NCBI GenBank assembly: GCA_008638375.1
Contig: CM018032.1
Coordinates: forward strand, 38,441,355-38,505,354
Source of the DNA: Nyssa sinensis
Lineage: Eukaryota > Streptophyta > Magnoliopsida > Cornales > Nyssaceae
Direction: 5' to 3'
DNA: 64,000 nucleotides
The notes beneath the pieces were generated by a model, which saw only the letters and a program-made list of their open reading frames with translations, was not told the DNA's origin and did not search any database. Position numbers and translations under genes: made by a program. This document shows, piece by piece, positions 35,585 to 48,635 of the stretch (position 1 is the first letter of the stretch; every line of letters starts with the position of its first letter).

Positions 35585-38500
35585 TGTCACGTCCCGAATT
35601 TTCATAAACCCGGGGGTGAGTGAAATGAATTTATTAACTAGAAAAATAAATAAATAAATAAATTTAGAACACAATTTAATTCTCAGTGAAAAAAATTCAT
35701 TATTCCATACTCTAAGGTCATTAACCAACATAAAAATAAATAAATTAAGAATCACTTGAATCCATTCTGAAAACTTTGTTTAGGCCTTTATACCTTTCGT
35801 GGTCAATTTCACCCAAACATGTTTGGAGTATGAAAGTGCAATTATTTTTAAACAAAAGTACTCGTCGAGGCAATCAGTTTAGACTTTTGAATCACTCAAT
35901 TCGGATTTCAAATGAATTTTTAAGAAAATTGAAAAGTTTGAAACAAACAACAACAAAAAAAAAAAAAATCGGATGAACAGTAACGTGAGAAACTAGTAGC
36001 TAAAAGTGAACAGTAACCTTGAAGGTTACTGTTCACCTGGAACAAAATTCTACTTCAGAAAATGCTACTCCGAACCCTTTGATTCAAATCGATTTTTCTC
36101 TCAATCTACAGATCCAAATGTAATGAAATCTATGCCAAAATCTTCCTTATTGAGTCTAGTTTTTATACCATTTGAATCACTCAAAAAGTCCACGTAGAAC
36201 TCAAGTTATGATGAAAACACTACCCATAGGTCAGATTTTGCACACTTGAAGCAAAATCAATATAACTTTCTCATTTTAAAAGCTTTCAAAGTCCATGATT
36301 TATAAAAAGAAAGCTAAGAGATAGAACTATCTAGAAATGTAAGGTACTTTAATTAATTCAAAAGGACCAAAAAGTTATAGTCCCACAAAGTGGGTTGATC
36401 TGCCGAAATGATTTTGTAGAATCGAAATTAAGGCATGTTGTATGCCGTTTGACATTCCTTTTAATTCTTCAAGCTATTTTAACCCCAAATTTTTTACCAT
36501 TTTTTCTCACTTATTCATGGGCATTTTACACACCTAATGGCCCTTTTTTTTTTTTTTTTTTTTTTTCAAGTTTTCAAGTCATTTTCCACCCATTTTCAGC
36601 CCACTTCTCCCTAGTTTCTAAGCCCCCATTTTAAGCACTTTTCTCACCCATTTCAAGGGTGTTCTTCGCACTTATTTAATGTTTAAATTTTCCAACAATT
36701 TGGACATAACCTCCTTTGTTTTTCTAAATGTTTTTCTCACCTAATTTTCACAACATCCATATGTGTAAATGCATAAACAACCCACCCTCACTCGGTGGCC
36801 ACAAGTTCATCAAATTTAAACATACATCCTCTATTTTCAACATATCCATTTAGTACACATTAAACCAAAAGTATCATACATTCATTTGGGTCTTAACCCA
36901 TACATTTCAAAATGGCTCAAGGCCTATTGCCCACAATTTTCCCAAGTCTAAATACAATAAATTGGGCTTATGCCCATACATTCAAAAACATGCCCCAAGG
37001 GTCAAATTTTCAACATAATCCATTTCTTTCCATCCTTCAAGACTTAAACAAGTCTCAAGTGCCCGGGGCCTCATATGAAAAATGATATCCCACGAATGGG
37101 TTAGCTCAACAGCTAGTATAACATAATGCTAAGACTAGGAACAAGTTTAAGGGTGTGACATGTGCAAGTGTACATTTATATCTACATGTACAATTTTAAT
37201 CTACATGCCATCCAATTCATCCATACAATACATTAACAAGATTCATAACACATTCATATAAACTCTATACCACACCCGTGAATTCATTTATGCGATGTTG
37301 TGCAAATATGCGTGACACACCCATGCCACTCTATGCCACACCCATGTCTCATTTTTGGAACACATCCGTTTGATTCTGGGCACCAATGCAATGGACAATT
37401 TTGGATTTTTCACCACAGGATATACACCCTCATAATGCATAGCATCACGTGCTCAACCCACACCATGTTTTCAAGTAATCACATTATGCCAAAATGCCCC
37501 ATGATCTCATCATGCAATCTCAATGTGACAATTTATCAAACACGTGGTGTCCCATTTCAAGTTATGGATTTTATCCCACATAATTCAAACTTTAAAACTC
37601 CAAAACATCATTCACATAATATATGGCATAACTATACATATCAACACATATTCAAACCACCATTTCACAATTCTACTAATTCACAAAGAACATAAAATTT
37701 TCATAAAGCACCAAGGCACTAATTCATCACATGGTCCAAACCACAAGGTGTGTCAACATGCATATAGGCCAAAAATGTAACAATAGAATCCTATCAATAG
37801 AACACACCTTAATCATGGCAACAATTCATCAAACAACACAAAGAACACATATATCCCTAAACTACCAACTCTAGGCTTTTCAAAGGAACTACCTTCTAGG
37901 TGGTTTCCTAACCTCAAGTAAACTCCCTAAACAGTCCAACAACATGAAAAAATACAAGAAAGCTTAAACCTATTGCTAGCTTAGTAGTACATCATATCTA
38001 GATCAGTTTTTCTCCAAATAAGGAAGTTGTGTTTGCTGTATGGCCAAAAATTTTTGTGAGCATATAGGTATCAATGAGAGGAACAACTTCTCAGAAGGAA
38101 CCTCAACGAAAATCCCACCCGAAGAGTGTGTTTCGGAAGCTTGATGCTTGAAGGAACTAGGGCTTTTTCTCCCTTTCTCTCTATGGACGCCCACTGCTCT
38201 GAATTTCAGAGTGTATTCTGTTTCTAAATCCTTCTAAGGGTTGTATTTATAGTGGAGGGACAAAGGGGCAAGGAGTAAATGACCCTTTTGCCCTTAGTGA
38301 GCCTTGGGGCCCCGTTACTCTACAACCCATCCCGAAACGCCTCAATTTGATATTTTGTTTTAACCTATGTTCATAAAATTATTTTAAATGAAAATTTTCA
38401 AAAAAATAAGTTTTCACATGTGGCCGGGTTTGGCCGTTTCCACCTGGGTCATTCGGATGCCCTTTTGGTCCAATTTCTGAAACTGTTTCCGTTTTTGCTC

Positions 38501-38687
38501 AAATTCGTACAACAGGTATATTTTAATATTCTAAGCATATTTCTATTCTATGACACACTCAAAATATGCTTCTAAATATGACTTACGCCTTAACGATGCA
38601 TGTTCAACGCCCTACCGGCAACCCATGCAAGAATAATGCCCTACCAGCAAAAATGAAAAATTTACCCTTAATTTTTAGATCTCTACA
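35585..38687 (-). mobile_element. Long-LTR family copy D (solo LTR), 3103 bp
   Basis: It begins TGTCACGTCCCGAATTTTC and ends ATCTCTACA, with the perfect target duplication CTTTA (35580-35584 and 38688-38692). It lies inside the RT coding frame of the Gypsy element; with one duplication copy removed the frame reads on without a shift. A minus-strand TATA box TATAAATAC lies near 38245. It is a sister of copy C in the opposite orientation. Confidence 0.93.
36006..36036. repeat. Perfect 15-bp-arm palindrome in LTR copy D
   Basis: GTGAACAGTAACCTT, one base G, then AAGGTTACTGTTCAC: perfect inverted arms able to form a hairpin. A further copy of TGAACAGTAAC lies just upstream near 35973. The TACTGTTCA word recurs in the viral promoter region at 10260-10338. 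Confidence 0.9.
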
Positions 38688-39422
38688 CTTTATATCCAAA
38701 AGAGGTCTCTATTGCTATAAAGTGATGTCGTTTGGTCTGAAAAATGTTGGCGCCACATAGCAACGGCTGGTGAACAAAATGTTTGACTCCTTAATTGGCA
38801 GCATAATGAAGGTCTACATAGATAACATGTTGGTCAAGAGCTTAAAAAAGAGTGACCATATCCAACATTTGACTCAAGTATTCAGCATACTGAAGCGACA
38901 TAAGATGAAGTTGAATCCCTCGAAGTGTACCTTCGGGATTACTAAAGGAAAATTTTTGGGTTTCCTGGTCTTTCATAAGGGAATTGAGTCAAACCCCTCA
39001 CAAATTAAAGCTTTGATCAAGTTGGAATCACCGAGAACTAAAAAAGACATCCAGGGTCTGAATGGGAGGATAGCAGCTCTGAATCGGTTCATCTCCTGAT
39101 CTACTTACCGGTGTCTTTCATTCTTCAAAGCCTTGAGAGGAAACAAAGCCCTTGAATGGACCCCTGAGTGCGACAAGGCCTTCCGGGAGTTAAAACTGTA
39201 TATGGCCTCCCCCGAACTCCTCTCCAAGCTAGTACAAGGGGAAAAACTACTCTTATATCTTGTAGTGTCAGAAAATGCCGTTAGCTCAACACTGGTCAGA
39301 AAAGATAGAGGGATTCAGAGGCCGGTCTTCTACATCAACAAAGCACTTCTAGATACCAAGAAGAGATATCCCGAAGTTGAAAGGTTAGCCTTTGCCCTAG
39401 TGATGTCTGCTCGAAAGCTCAG
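38688..39422 (+). pseudogene. Gypsy RT C-terminal part and RNase H N-terminal part
   Basis: It resumes exactly after copy D with the RT palm (RGLYCYKVMSFGLKN near 38703). The catalytic motif reads YIDN at 38815-38826 where YIDD or YVDD is required, so a catalytic Asp is lost. The thumb (KCTFGI, GKFLGF) and the RNase H beginning (LEWTPECDKAF near 39152, KRYPEVE) follow, ending at SARKLS, where LTR copy E is inserted. The rest of RNase H is missing beyond copy E. Confidence 0.92.
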
Positions 39423-40888
39423 TGTAATGACATGGAAATTTTTTTTTTGGAATAAATAAATTTTCTTAGTATTATTATTATTATTATTATTAATTATGAT
39501 TATCAATTATTATTATTATCATGTGAGATATGTACATGTGGATATATATATATATATATGAATTATAGGTGTGATGTGTATGTTGTGAGTATGCATGTAT
39601 GTGTGTATATGTACATGGTATAATGTATTGTGTTGATGTATGTATTGTGGTTATATATGTATATATATAAGGCATGCAAAGCATGCAAGTAGGGAGGTTG
39701 AGTTTGTGTCGGCAGTGTGTGTGTATTGGAGTGTGTGTTGTCTGTGTAGGCAAGTGGGTGAGGTGTGTGTGTAATGTGTTATATATATATATATATATAT
39801 ATTTGTGTGTAGGATACGAAATCTCAAGCCAGCTTAAATGCAAAGCTGAAATGAGAAAAAACAGAGGGGTCAGAGAGTTTAGTCAACAAAAAAGGGCTGT
39901 AACAGCTAGGCTGTGAGGGGATAGGTAGAGAGAGAAATAAGAGAGAGAGAGAGAGGGCGGTAGAAATTATGCCAAATAAGTGCATGCGTTGCATGCTTGA
40001 GGATGAAGTAGAAGAAGAGGAGCAGGGCATTGAAGTTGTGAGAGAGGAAAGGGGTTCAGAAGCAGAAACCGAAGAAGGGATGAGGAAAACTCTGAAATAG
40101 GTATGTCAAGGGTCAGAAATGGGAGAGAAAGGTTGAGTTACAGGTGGTATGCATGAATCGGTTTTGGGGTGATTTATGCATGAAACTTGAACTTAATAAT
40201 GGGAAAATGATCCCTATTAGTACAGAAACTCATTTAATAAAGTTGCAGTCAAAAATAGTTGGGAAATAGTCAAGAAATTGAAAAGAAACAGTGGCCGGAA
40301 AAACGGTCGGAGATGAAAGACCCCTCCTGTTCACACAGTTGTGGTGGTCTAAGTTAAAAACTTAACTTGGGAGCGTGATATAGATGAAAATAGGAAAAGA
40401 ATGGTGTTTAAAAAGGGGTGAAAAGCTAACCGGAAAAGGTTACCGTCGTTGGAAGTGGCGACAGAACCCTATCGGAGGTTGATCTGAAAAACGGGGGAGA
40501 TGGTAGAGGCGTTGGGTCTGATTGGACTTGGGCCTGTTTAGGTTAAAAGGGTTTTGGGCCGGTTTTGGGCCTGGGTTATTTTAGTTTAAAACTGGTTTGG
40601 GCCTAATTTAATTGAGAGTCATTGGGCCTCTTGGGTTGGGCCATGTAAGCTGGGCTAAAACAGGGATTGGGGGTGTTTGGGTGCTGTCTTAAGGAATTGG
40701 GAATTTAATTAAATCAGGGATTGAGGATAGCTTATCCTAGTTCTTGGTTGTCCGCTGTTTGGTTTTGGAACCATTTGAAAAATAAAAAGGGGGCTTTGCA
40801 CCCCCTGGGAATCGACCTTTAGACCACGCAGAAGGGAGGAGCTCAACCGAACCACTGGACCACCGAGGTCCATGTAACCAGAAGGGCC

Positions 40889-40933
<45 letters not shown>

Positions 40934-42843
40934 CATAAATTATATTAAATGAAATAAATTAAGTTAGTTAAATTAAATAACCTGAAATGGCCCGAGACCC
41001 AATTTAGACAAGTTATAGGTGCTTTCTGACTGTCTTGGATCCCATGAGACCAACGGTGAGGTCCGTGACACGAGGTGAGGTCCCGAAAAAAAATAAAAGA
41101 CCCGTGGAACCCCTAAAAATTACCAAAAAATGAATAGTGAAATTTTATTATCTCGACCATTCTGGACTCAACTGTCGAGTCCAATTTATGAAAAGAGGTC
41201 TCGAAAAGTAAGGAACCGTAAAAGTACAAAATGACCGTTTTGCCCTTTTTTAAGCTCGAATGTCCAAATTGAATTTCACGAAAGCCTAAACTTATTTTCT
41301 TCGACATTCCGGACTCAACAGTAAAGCTTGATTTGGAAAAATAGAAACTCATAAAATAAAGACATAAAATTTGTTGAATAGCATAATTCAAGTAGCAATT
41401 GAACTAAGTTGTGTTTCATGATTTTAGGAACACGGAAAGGCAAAGAGAAGGTGATCTGACCTTCTGTATTTTCACTGTAGTTCCGCTACACTACGAGTAC
41501 GTCTCCCTAAGTCGAAATTGACCCATCAGGTATGGTGTATTGTGCTAAGTAAGGAATAGAATTAAGTTTAGGAATGATTTGCATGCTGATTGAATGAATC
41601 ATATAATTATTTGTTTGACGTTAGAAAAATCATATAAGGAATGTTGTTTTAAAAAGAAATCTTGAGTTGATTGTTTATGTTACTCATGTACTTCTTGCTG
41701 CTCCATGGAGATATGATTTATTCTATGTGTTGGGTTGTACGTGATTTATATTTTTGGGGAGTTGTTAAGATTGTGAACACATGACTTGAGTATGTATTTT
41801 CGTTGATCATGTATTGCACACATTCATGTGGAAAAGGTTTTGTTATTCAAATGTTGTGATTGCTTTAAGTGGAATACTTTGTTTAGAAGCATGCTCCATA
41901 TGTTGGTAAATTGTTTATTTGAGATTGTATTGTTGCATGGTGGAATCAAAGCATATTGGCATAGTGTGATGCATTGAAAGTATAATGTGGGTTGAGCACG
42001 TGGTGCTAAGCATGGTACTCAGTTTCCATCGGATGTGTTCTGAAAATGAGACATGGTACTCAGCTTCCATAGGATGTGTTCCGAAAATGAGACATGGTAC
42101 TCAGCTTCCATCGGATGTGTTCCGAAAACGAGACATGGACATGGCATAGAGTTGACATGGTTGTGGCGTAGAGTTGGCATGGTTGTGGCATTGAGTTGTG
42201 TGGGTGTTTCATGGGCATTGTCACTACATTACATGGATAACTTGGATGTTATGTGGATTATTGCTATTACATGGTATGGATGATTTAGAAGGCATGTGGA
42301 TTATTGTTATTACATTGCATAGATGATATTGAATAACATGTAGAAATAACTGTACACTTGCATATGCCACGCCTTAAATTATATTAATGAGTTGAATGAC
42401 ATATAGATTATTGCTAGTACGTTGTATGAATGATATTGAATGACATGTAGAAATAACTGTACACTTGCACATGCCACGCCCTTTATTTTGTTCCTTGCAT
42501 TAGCATTATATCATACCAGCAGTTGAGCTGACCCATACGTGGGATAACTCCCCACAGATGACGTTCCCGGCACTCGAGACTTGAGGGAGTCTTGCAAAGT
42601 GGAGGAGACAGGAGCTTAGAATGATCTTGGTCCTTGGGAGCACATTTCGAGATGTATTGATATTGTATAAGGGCTTAAGCCTGAATGATATGTTGAATGT
42701 TTTTATTGACTGTGCTTTATATGGATGTACATTGAAGGAAATGAATGTAAGTTTGGGTTGAATCCGTTAGATTGTCTTTAATTACTTTATATTTTATTTA
42801 TGTTCTGTTCGTTTAGTCGCACCTCGAGTTCGCGGGAATTCGG
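39423..42843 (+). mobile_element. Long-LTR family copy E, 3' end lost by deletion
   Basis: It starts TGTAATGACATGG at 39423 and runs to CGCGGGAATTCGG at 42843. The last nine bases of the terminus and the 3' target duplication are missing. Immediately after comes the Gypsy sequence upstream of integrase, so a deletion removed the LTR tip plus the C-terminal half of RNase H. It contains TA/TG microsatellites (39541-39800), a (TA)n tract at 40893-40930, a 41-bp minisatellite and a splice-donor-like CAGGTATG near 41527. Confidence 0.9.
42014..42136. repeat. 41-bp minisatellite in LTR copy E
   Basis: Three units starting GGTACTCAG at 42014, 42055 and 42096 and ending GAGACAT. It is the same family as the minisatellite in copy B (opposite strand) and positionally equivalent to those of C, F and G. 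Confidence 0.93.
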
Positions 42844-43862
42844 CTACAACCATAACGACGGTAAAACTATCGCCTACCGAGCTCTAACTTAAAGCTATTA
42901 CTGGCCAAGCATGTTGAAGCAAGCCAAGGAGTATGTCCAGATGTGCGACAAGTGCTAACGCTTCGCCTCGTATCGACATCAGCCTCACCATGAGCTCATC
43001 CCTATTGCCACGCTCAATGGGGGATGGAAATTGTGGGACTACTGCTAAAGGCTCCACAAAATAGAAGATACTTACTCATTGTCACAGATTACTTCTCCAA
43101 ATGGGCAGAAGTTGAGCCCCTGGCTCATTTTACCGAAGCAGAGGTAAAGAAATTCACATGGAAGAACATAGTCTGCAAGTTTGGCATACCTCGCGTCATC
43201 ATCTCTGACAATGGTACGCAATTTTTTGAAAAGGTGTTCGGGAGGTTCTGTGAGGTGCTCCACATCAGCCACCACTTCTCCTCAACAGGGCATCCCAAGC
43301 CAATGGGCAAGCTGAGGTCACCAACTATACGATTCTTCATGCTATTAAGAAAAGGTTGGAACAAGCCAAAGAAAAGTGGGTTGAAGAGCTCCCGAGAGTG
43401 CTCTGGGCCTACCGAACCATTAGAAGAACACCGATCATAGAAACACCGTTCTCGCTTGCATACGGTACTGAGGTGGTCATTGCCGTTGAGATCGGCATGC
43501 CAACGCTAAGATAGGATACCTTTGACTAAGGAACCAATGACTATCATATTGTAGAAAATCTTGACCTACTCGAAGAAAGACGAGAGCAAAACAGGATCAA
43601 AACTGAAGCATATCAGTGCAGAATAGCCAAAAACTTTGGTCAAGGGCTGAATCTCCTAAATTTCCAACTCGGTGACCTCGTTCTGAAGAAGGTATTCCCG
43701 AATACCAAAGATCCCACTATAAGAAAACTCTCCCCTAATTGGGAAGGGCCTACAAGGTTGTCCAAATCGTCAGGCCCATAACCTACTGGTTGGAGGATGT
43801 AACCAGGAAGCCTGTGCCTAAGCCTTGGAATATTGAGCACCTACGAAAGTATTATCAATAAA
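42844..43862 (+). pseudogene. Gypsy integrase and C-terminal domain, broken
   Basis: It begins inside the zinc-binding region (NHNDGKTIAYRALT, then YYWPSM and CDKC, with a TAA in place of Gln). The core follows: the first catalytic Asp position reads MEIVG (Glu instead of Asp), TDYFSKW is kept, and the second Asp is in IISDNGTQF (43207). A 1-base shift near 43287 changes frame before the third acidic residue. The C-terminal domain (GDLVLKKVFPNTKDPT near 43672, SPNWEGP, KPWNIEHLRKYYQ) ends with TAA at about 43862. No chromodomain follows. Confidence 0.9.
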
Positions 43863-43890
43863 ATTCTCCATTTCTTTTAGAGTATTTCTA

Positions 43891-44640
43891 ACTCAATGCA
43901 CAGACCCCTAAGTCTGGTCCATCTCATTAACCCTTATAAGCCTTACAGAGTGTTTTAGGCTTGGTTTAACTCAATGAACAGACCCCTAGGTCTGGTCTAT
44001 CTCATTAACCCCTATAAGCCTTATAAAGTGCTTTAGGCTTGGTTTAACTCAATCCACAGACCCACAGGTCTGGTCCATCTCATTAACCCCTGTAAGCCTT
44101 AGAAAGTGCTTTAAGCTTGGTTCAACTCAATGCACAGACCCCTAAGTCTGGTCCATCTCATTAACCCCTATAAGCCTTACAAAGTGCTTTAGGTTTGGTT
44201 CAACTCAATGCACAGACCCCCAGGTCTGGTCCATGTCATTAACCCCCATAAGCCTTACAAAGTTCTTTAGGCTTGGTTCAACTCAATGCACACACCCTCA
44301 GGTCTGGTCCATATCATTAACCCCTATAAGCCTTACAAAGTGCTTTAGGCTTGGTTCAACTCAATGCACAGACTCCCAGCTCTAGTCCATCTCATTAACC
44401 CCTATAAGCCTTACAAAGTGTTTTAGGCTTGGTTCAACTCAATGCACAGACCCCCAAGTCTGGTCCATCTCATTAACCCTTATAAGCCTTACAAAGTGCT
44501 TTAGGCTTGGTTCAACTCAATGCACAGACCCCCAGATCTGGTCCATGTCATTAACCTCTATAAGCCTTGTATCCACCACGAGTGTTTTAGGCTTGGTTTA
44601 ATTCAATGAACAGAACCCCAAGTCTGGTCCATTCAATGTG
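43891..44640. repeat. 78-bp tandem repeat in the Gypsy 3' untranslated region
   Basis: Units start ACTCAATGCACAGACC at 43891, 43969, 44047, 44125, 44203, 44281, 44359, 44437 and 44515, an exact period of 78 bp, plus a degraded unit at 44601. Each unit contains TCTGGTCCATCTCATTAACC and GCCTTACAAAGTG. It lies just after the pol stop and before the purine tract of the element. Confidence 0.97.
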
Positions 44641-45192
44641 TAGACCCCCCAGGTCCAGCCCATTTAGCGCACGGACCCTCAAGGTCTGGTCCTCTCTTCC
44701 GGTCATCTTAATTATTAAGTACATCAGGATTGACCTCGGCTTAAATCTAAGGTCAGAAGTTTCAATCTTAACTCAGTCATATTTTGGGTCTGAGTACCTC
44801 ACTTGGGGCTTAAATATGTGACAGGTCTGAGGTCTTACCCTGACTTAATTAAAGTATTTTAGTTCTGAAGTCTTATCTTGACGGCTTAATTATACAAGTG
44901 TGACAAGTCTAAGGTCTTATACAAATAGTTTAGTATTCCAAGGCTAAAATATTCATAAACTTTATCTCAGTAACGCATGTCCTTTAAATCTAACAATTAT
45001 ATCGGGTCTGAAAATTGAGATAAATAAAGACTTTCATTGATAAAGCCCGAAAGGGCAAAAGAAAAACTGAAGAAGTAGCAGGGGAGGAAGAGGTTACCGA
45101 CTCGCCGGGGAAGGAGGACCAGGTGATAGAAAGCTTCTCAAGCAGACCGGAAATCGCAAAGTCTTAACTCTTCCCTCTAAAAGCTTCAAAGC

Positions 45193-48100
45193 TGTCACGC
45201 CCCGAATTCCAGCGAACCCGAGGCCCGAGTAACGAGACAAAAGAAAATAAAAATAATAAGGAAATAAAGACGATTAAATATAATTACATACATTCCGTGC
45301 ACCATTCTGACACATACACGAGGTCTGGTCCACTCGTTCACAACACACAAAATAAGATACAATCTCGGGCTTATGCCCTTATACAATATCAAAAGCGCCC
45401 CTTGGGCCTAACATAGTTCCTAATCAGCTCATCTCTCCGTCTCGTACAGCTGGAACCTCATTTGAAATGTTGCCCCACTAAAGGGGTCAGCTCAACATGC
45501 TGGTACAATATAATGCTAATGCAAGAAACAAAATCAAGGGCGTGGCATGTGCAAGTGTACAGTTATATCTACATGGCATTCAACATCATGCATACAATAC
45601 ACTAGCAATAACCTGCATATCATCCATATTATCCATGCAGTGCAGTAACCATGCCCATGAAACACCCACACTACTCTATGCCACAATCATGTCAAATCTA
45701 TACCATGTCCATATCATCTCATGTAATGTAATGTAATACAATGTAATGTCATGTCCCTTCACGGATCGCTCCCGCTGGTTAGGGTACCAAATGTAATGTC
45801 GTGTCCCTTAGCGGATCGCTCCCGCTGGTTAGGGTACCAAATGTAATATCGTGTCCCTTCGCGGATCGCTCCCGCTGGTTAGAGTACCAAACGCAATATC
45901 ATGTCAAGTCCCAGAGAATCATACTATGCCAAGGTGCTCTGATTTCATCATGTCATAATGTAATCTCAATGATGCATCTCATTCATACATAAAGCATGCT
46001 TTTAAGTGCATAATTCGTAATGTTAATAATTCTCAAAGCATATAATTCACATACTACTCTAACATATGCGACATACACATAATCATCATCCACATCATCA
46101 CCCAACTTTAGTAAGATAGCATGAAGCACATAAGCATGTGAACATTCAAGCAAACATGTGAACAATCAAGGTAGCAGAACAAGTATTCCTAATCTTAATT
46201 CTATTCCTTACTTAGCACAATATATCGTACCTGATAATCGACCTCAAACAGGGAGAGTGTACTCGTAGTATAGTGGAATCACTGTAAGAACACCGAAGGT
46301 CAGATCACCTTCTCTTTGCCTTTTCGTGTCCCTAAAATCATAACATGAGACTCAGTTCAATTGTCACTTGAATTATTCTATTCATCAAACTTTATGTCTT
46401 TATCTTATAAGTTTCTATTTTGCTAATTTAGACTCTACTATTGAGTCCGGGACGTCGAAGAAAATAAGTTTAGGTTTTCGTAGAACTGAATTCGGACACC
46501 TGGTTTCAGAAGGGCAAAACAGTCACTTTGCACTTTACACGGGTCCTTACATTTCGTGACCTCTTTTCACAAATCGGACTTCACAGTTGAGTCCGGAATG
46601 CTCGAGATAATAAAGTTTCACTATTTGTTTACTAAATTCGGAGTTCATTTGACTGTATTTCAATTCAGGGGCATTTTGGTAATTTTATATGTTACTACGG
46701 GTCTTTTATTTTTTGGGACTCCGTCTAGTAAAACGGACCTCACCATTGGCCTCAGAATGGCCGAGATAGTCAAAATATACTAATGACTTGTCCAATTTGG
46801 ACTCCGGATTATTTTAGAATATTTAATTAATTAAATTAATTTAATTAATTAATTAATTTATTAATTTAATTAATATTTTATTCTGGAGGGGTCAAAACAT
46901 AATTTCTCATAAGTTTAGGGGTCAAAGTACAATTCTCGAAAGTTCTGGGTCAATTTTCAATTATCAAAAAGTTCAGGGCAAAATTGTAAATTCTAATTCT
47001 TCTATTCCTAATTCGGACAACCAAACAAGGATCAACCTAAAACAGGGATAAGATATCCCTGTTCTTATTTAATTCAGATTTCCAATTTCTTAAGTCCACA
47101 ACCAAACATTCCCAATTTAGTTTTTAATTTAAAACAAGAAGGCGACACGTGGCAGGGGCGGTTCACCCCCGCCCGAACCGGACCCGAAACCGAAACCCGA
47201 CCCGGTGGCCTCCCTTCTTCCCCGACTTTCCGGCAGTGAACCAGTAGGGCTCCGGCGCCTTCTCCGGCGCCGGCGAACGATCTCCGGCGAGATTTTCAAG
47301 GTTTTTAAATGTGTTTCTCTTCGGTTTTTCGCATAGATCCCATATATATGTTTGGTTTTGGATTCAAATCATCAGGTTTTCACGAAATAGGGAGTCAACC
47401 CCTCGGTCAAACTTCCGGCCGACTCTATTTCTTTATTTTTCTTGGTTATCTTTCAAAGTTTTTAACCCCATTATTTTACACTCTTCTTCCCGAACCCAGC
47501 ATGCCCCCATTCTCATCATTTTAACAAGTTTTTACACATGAAATATTAAAACCCGTCTATCTCTCTCTCTACCTGCAACTCCTTAGTTCTCCTCCATTTC
47601 TCAATCATTCTGGTTCATTCCTTTTGCAAAATGATGCACATTTTATATACTATGAGACCTAGTGATTTAAAACCAACGAATATGCTTCAAAATTTTCAAA
47701 ACAGAACCGAAGCTAATCTTACCTTTTCTTGGGGTTTCTGGATGCAGTTCTCTCCCCCTCTCCTCTTTCCTCTTGGTTCAGGCTTGGTTCGAGCTCCAGT
47801 ATCACCCTCTGCTTCTCAGTCCCTATCTCTCTTCCTTATCCCCTCTGCTTTTCCCTCAAACCCAACGGACACCCATGTTTTGTACACATCAAGCACAGCA
47901 ATCCACCACCCACACGCAAGGTCAGCTACAGCAGCCTATTTCTCTCTCCTTCCATCCCCTTTTCTGACTTCCTTTCTGCACCCTTTCTGATTTTTCTTTC
48001 TCACTTTATCTTTGCATTTAATGTGGTTGACATTAGGTGTTATGTGTGTGTATATATATAACTATATATATATATATGCGTATATTATACTTTTCACACA

Positions 48101-48357
48101 ACACACACACAGTTGTACACCCACACACACTTCTGTACACTACAACACCCCCACACACACTTCCTTTTTAAAATATATATATATGTGTACATATATATAT
48201 ATATACACATACATTACATTAAACACATACATAACACACATGCAGATAATATATATATATATATACATATGTACATTTTACTACACATACTTACACGTTC
48301 CATTTAAATAAATAAAAAAAAAAAAAAAAAATTTCTTCAAAATTTCAAATTCTTACA
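45193..48357 (-). mobile_element. Long-LTR family copy F (solo LTR), 3165 bp
   Basis: It begins TGTCACGCCCCGAATTCC and ends AATTCTTACA, with the perfect target duplication AAAGC (45188-45192 and 48358-48362), inside the Gypsy 3' untranslated region. It carries a 50-bp minisatellite (45741-45890), a (TTAAT)n patch near 46825, and a microsatellite zone (48045-48300) followed by an A-run. No coding domain. Confidence 0.93.
45741..45890. repeat. 50-bp minisatellite in LTR copy F
   Basis: Three units at 45741, 45791 and 45841 with GGATCGCTCCCGCTGGTTAG and GGTACC words. It is positionally equivalent to the minisatellites of copies B, C, E and G but of different length and sequence. Confidence 0.95.
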
Positions 48358-48621
48358 AAAGCAATATAGATTCTGTAAAAAAATCAAAGAAGGGGGTAAA
48401 AACTATTTATAAAACTCAAAGGGGGTCATTTAATGCCTCGAATCCCAAACAACGGTTGGATAATAATGGCCTCGGTTGTCGAATTGACGGCGTAAGTAAT
48501 GATTGCGCCTAACTATTAATAGTTGTCTTCTCGGAATACGAAACGGCACATTAATGAGAATATGCATGACCCTTCAAAAACCCTAATCTCAGTTCTATAT
48601 GGGTCCCATAGAACTAAGGCT

Positions 48622-48635
48622 CAGGGGGGAGTAGC
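48622..48635 (+). other. Polypurine tract of the Gypsy element
   Basis: CAGGGGGGAGTAGC lies directly before the 3' LTR start TGATGTACC at 48636, the expected primer site for plus-strand synthesis. Confidence 0.8.

Noticed and set aside
43891..44640. CRISPR-like regular spacing of the 78-bp repeats and of the 40-50-bp LTR minisatellites
   Set aside because: These are contiguous tandem repeats without unique spacers, in a plant genome, inside retroelements.
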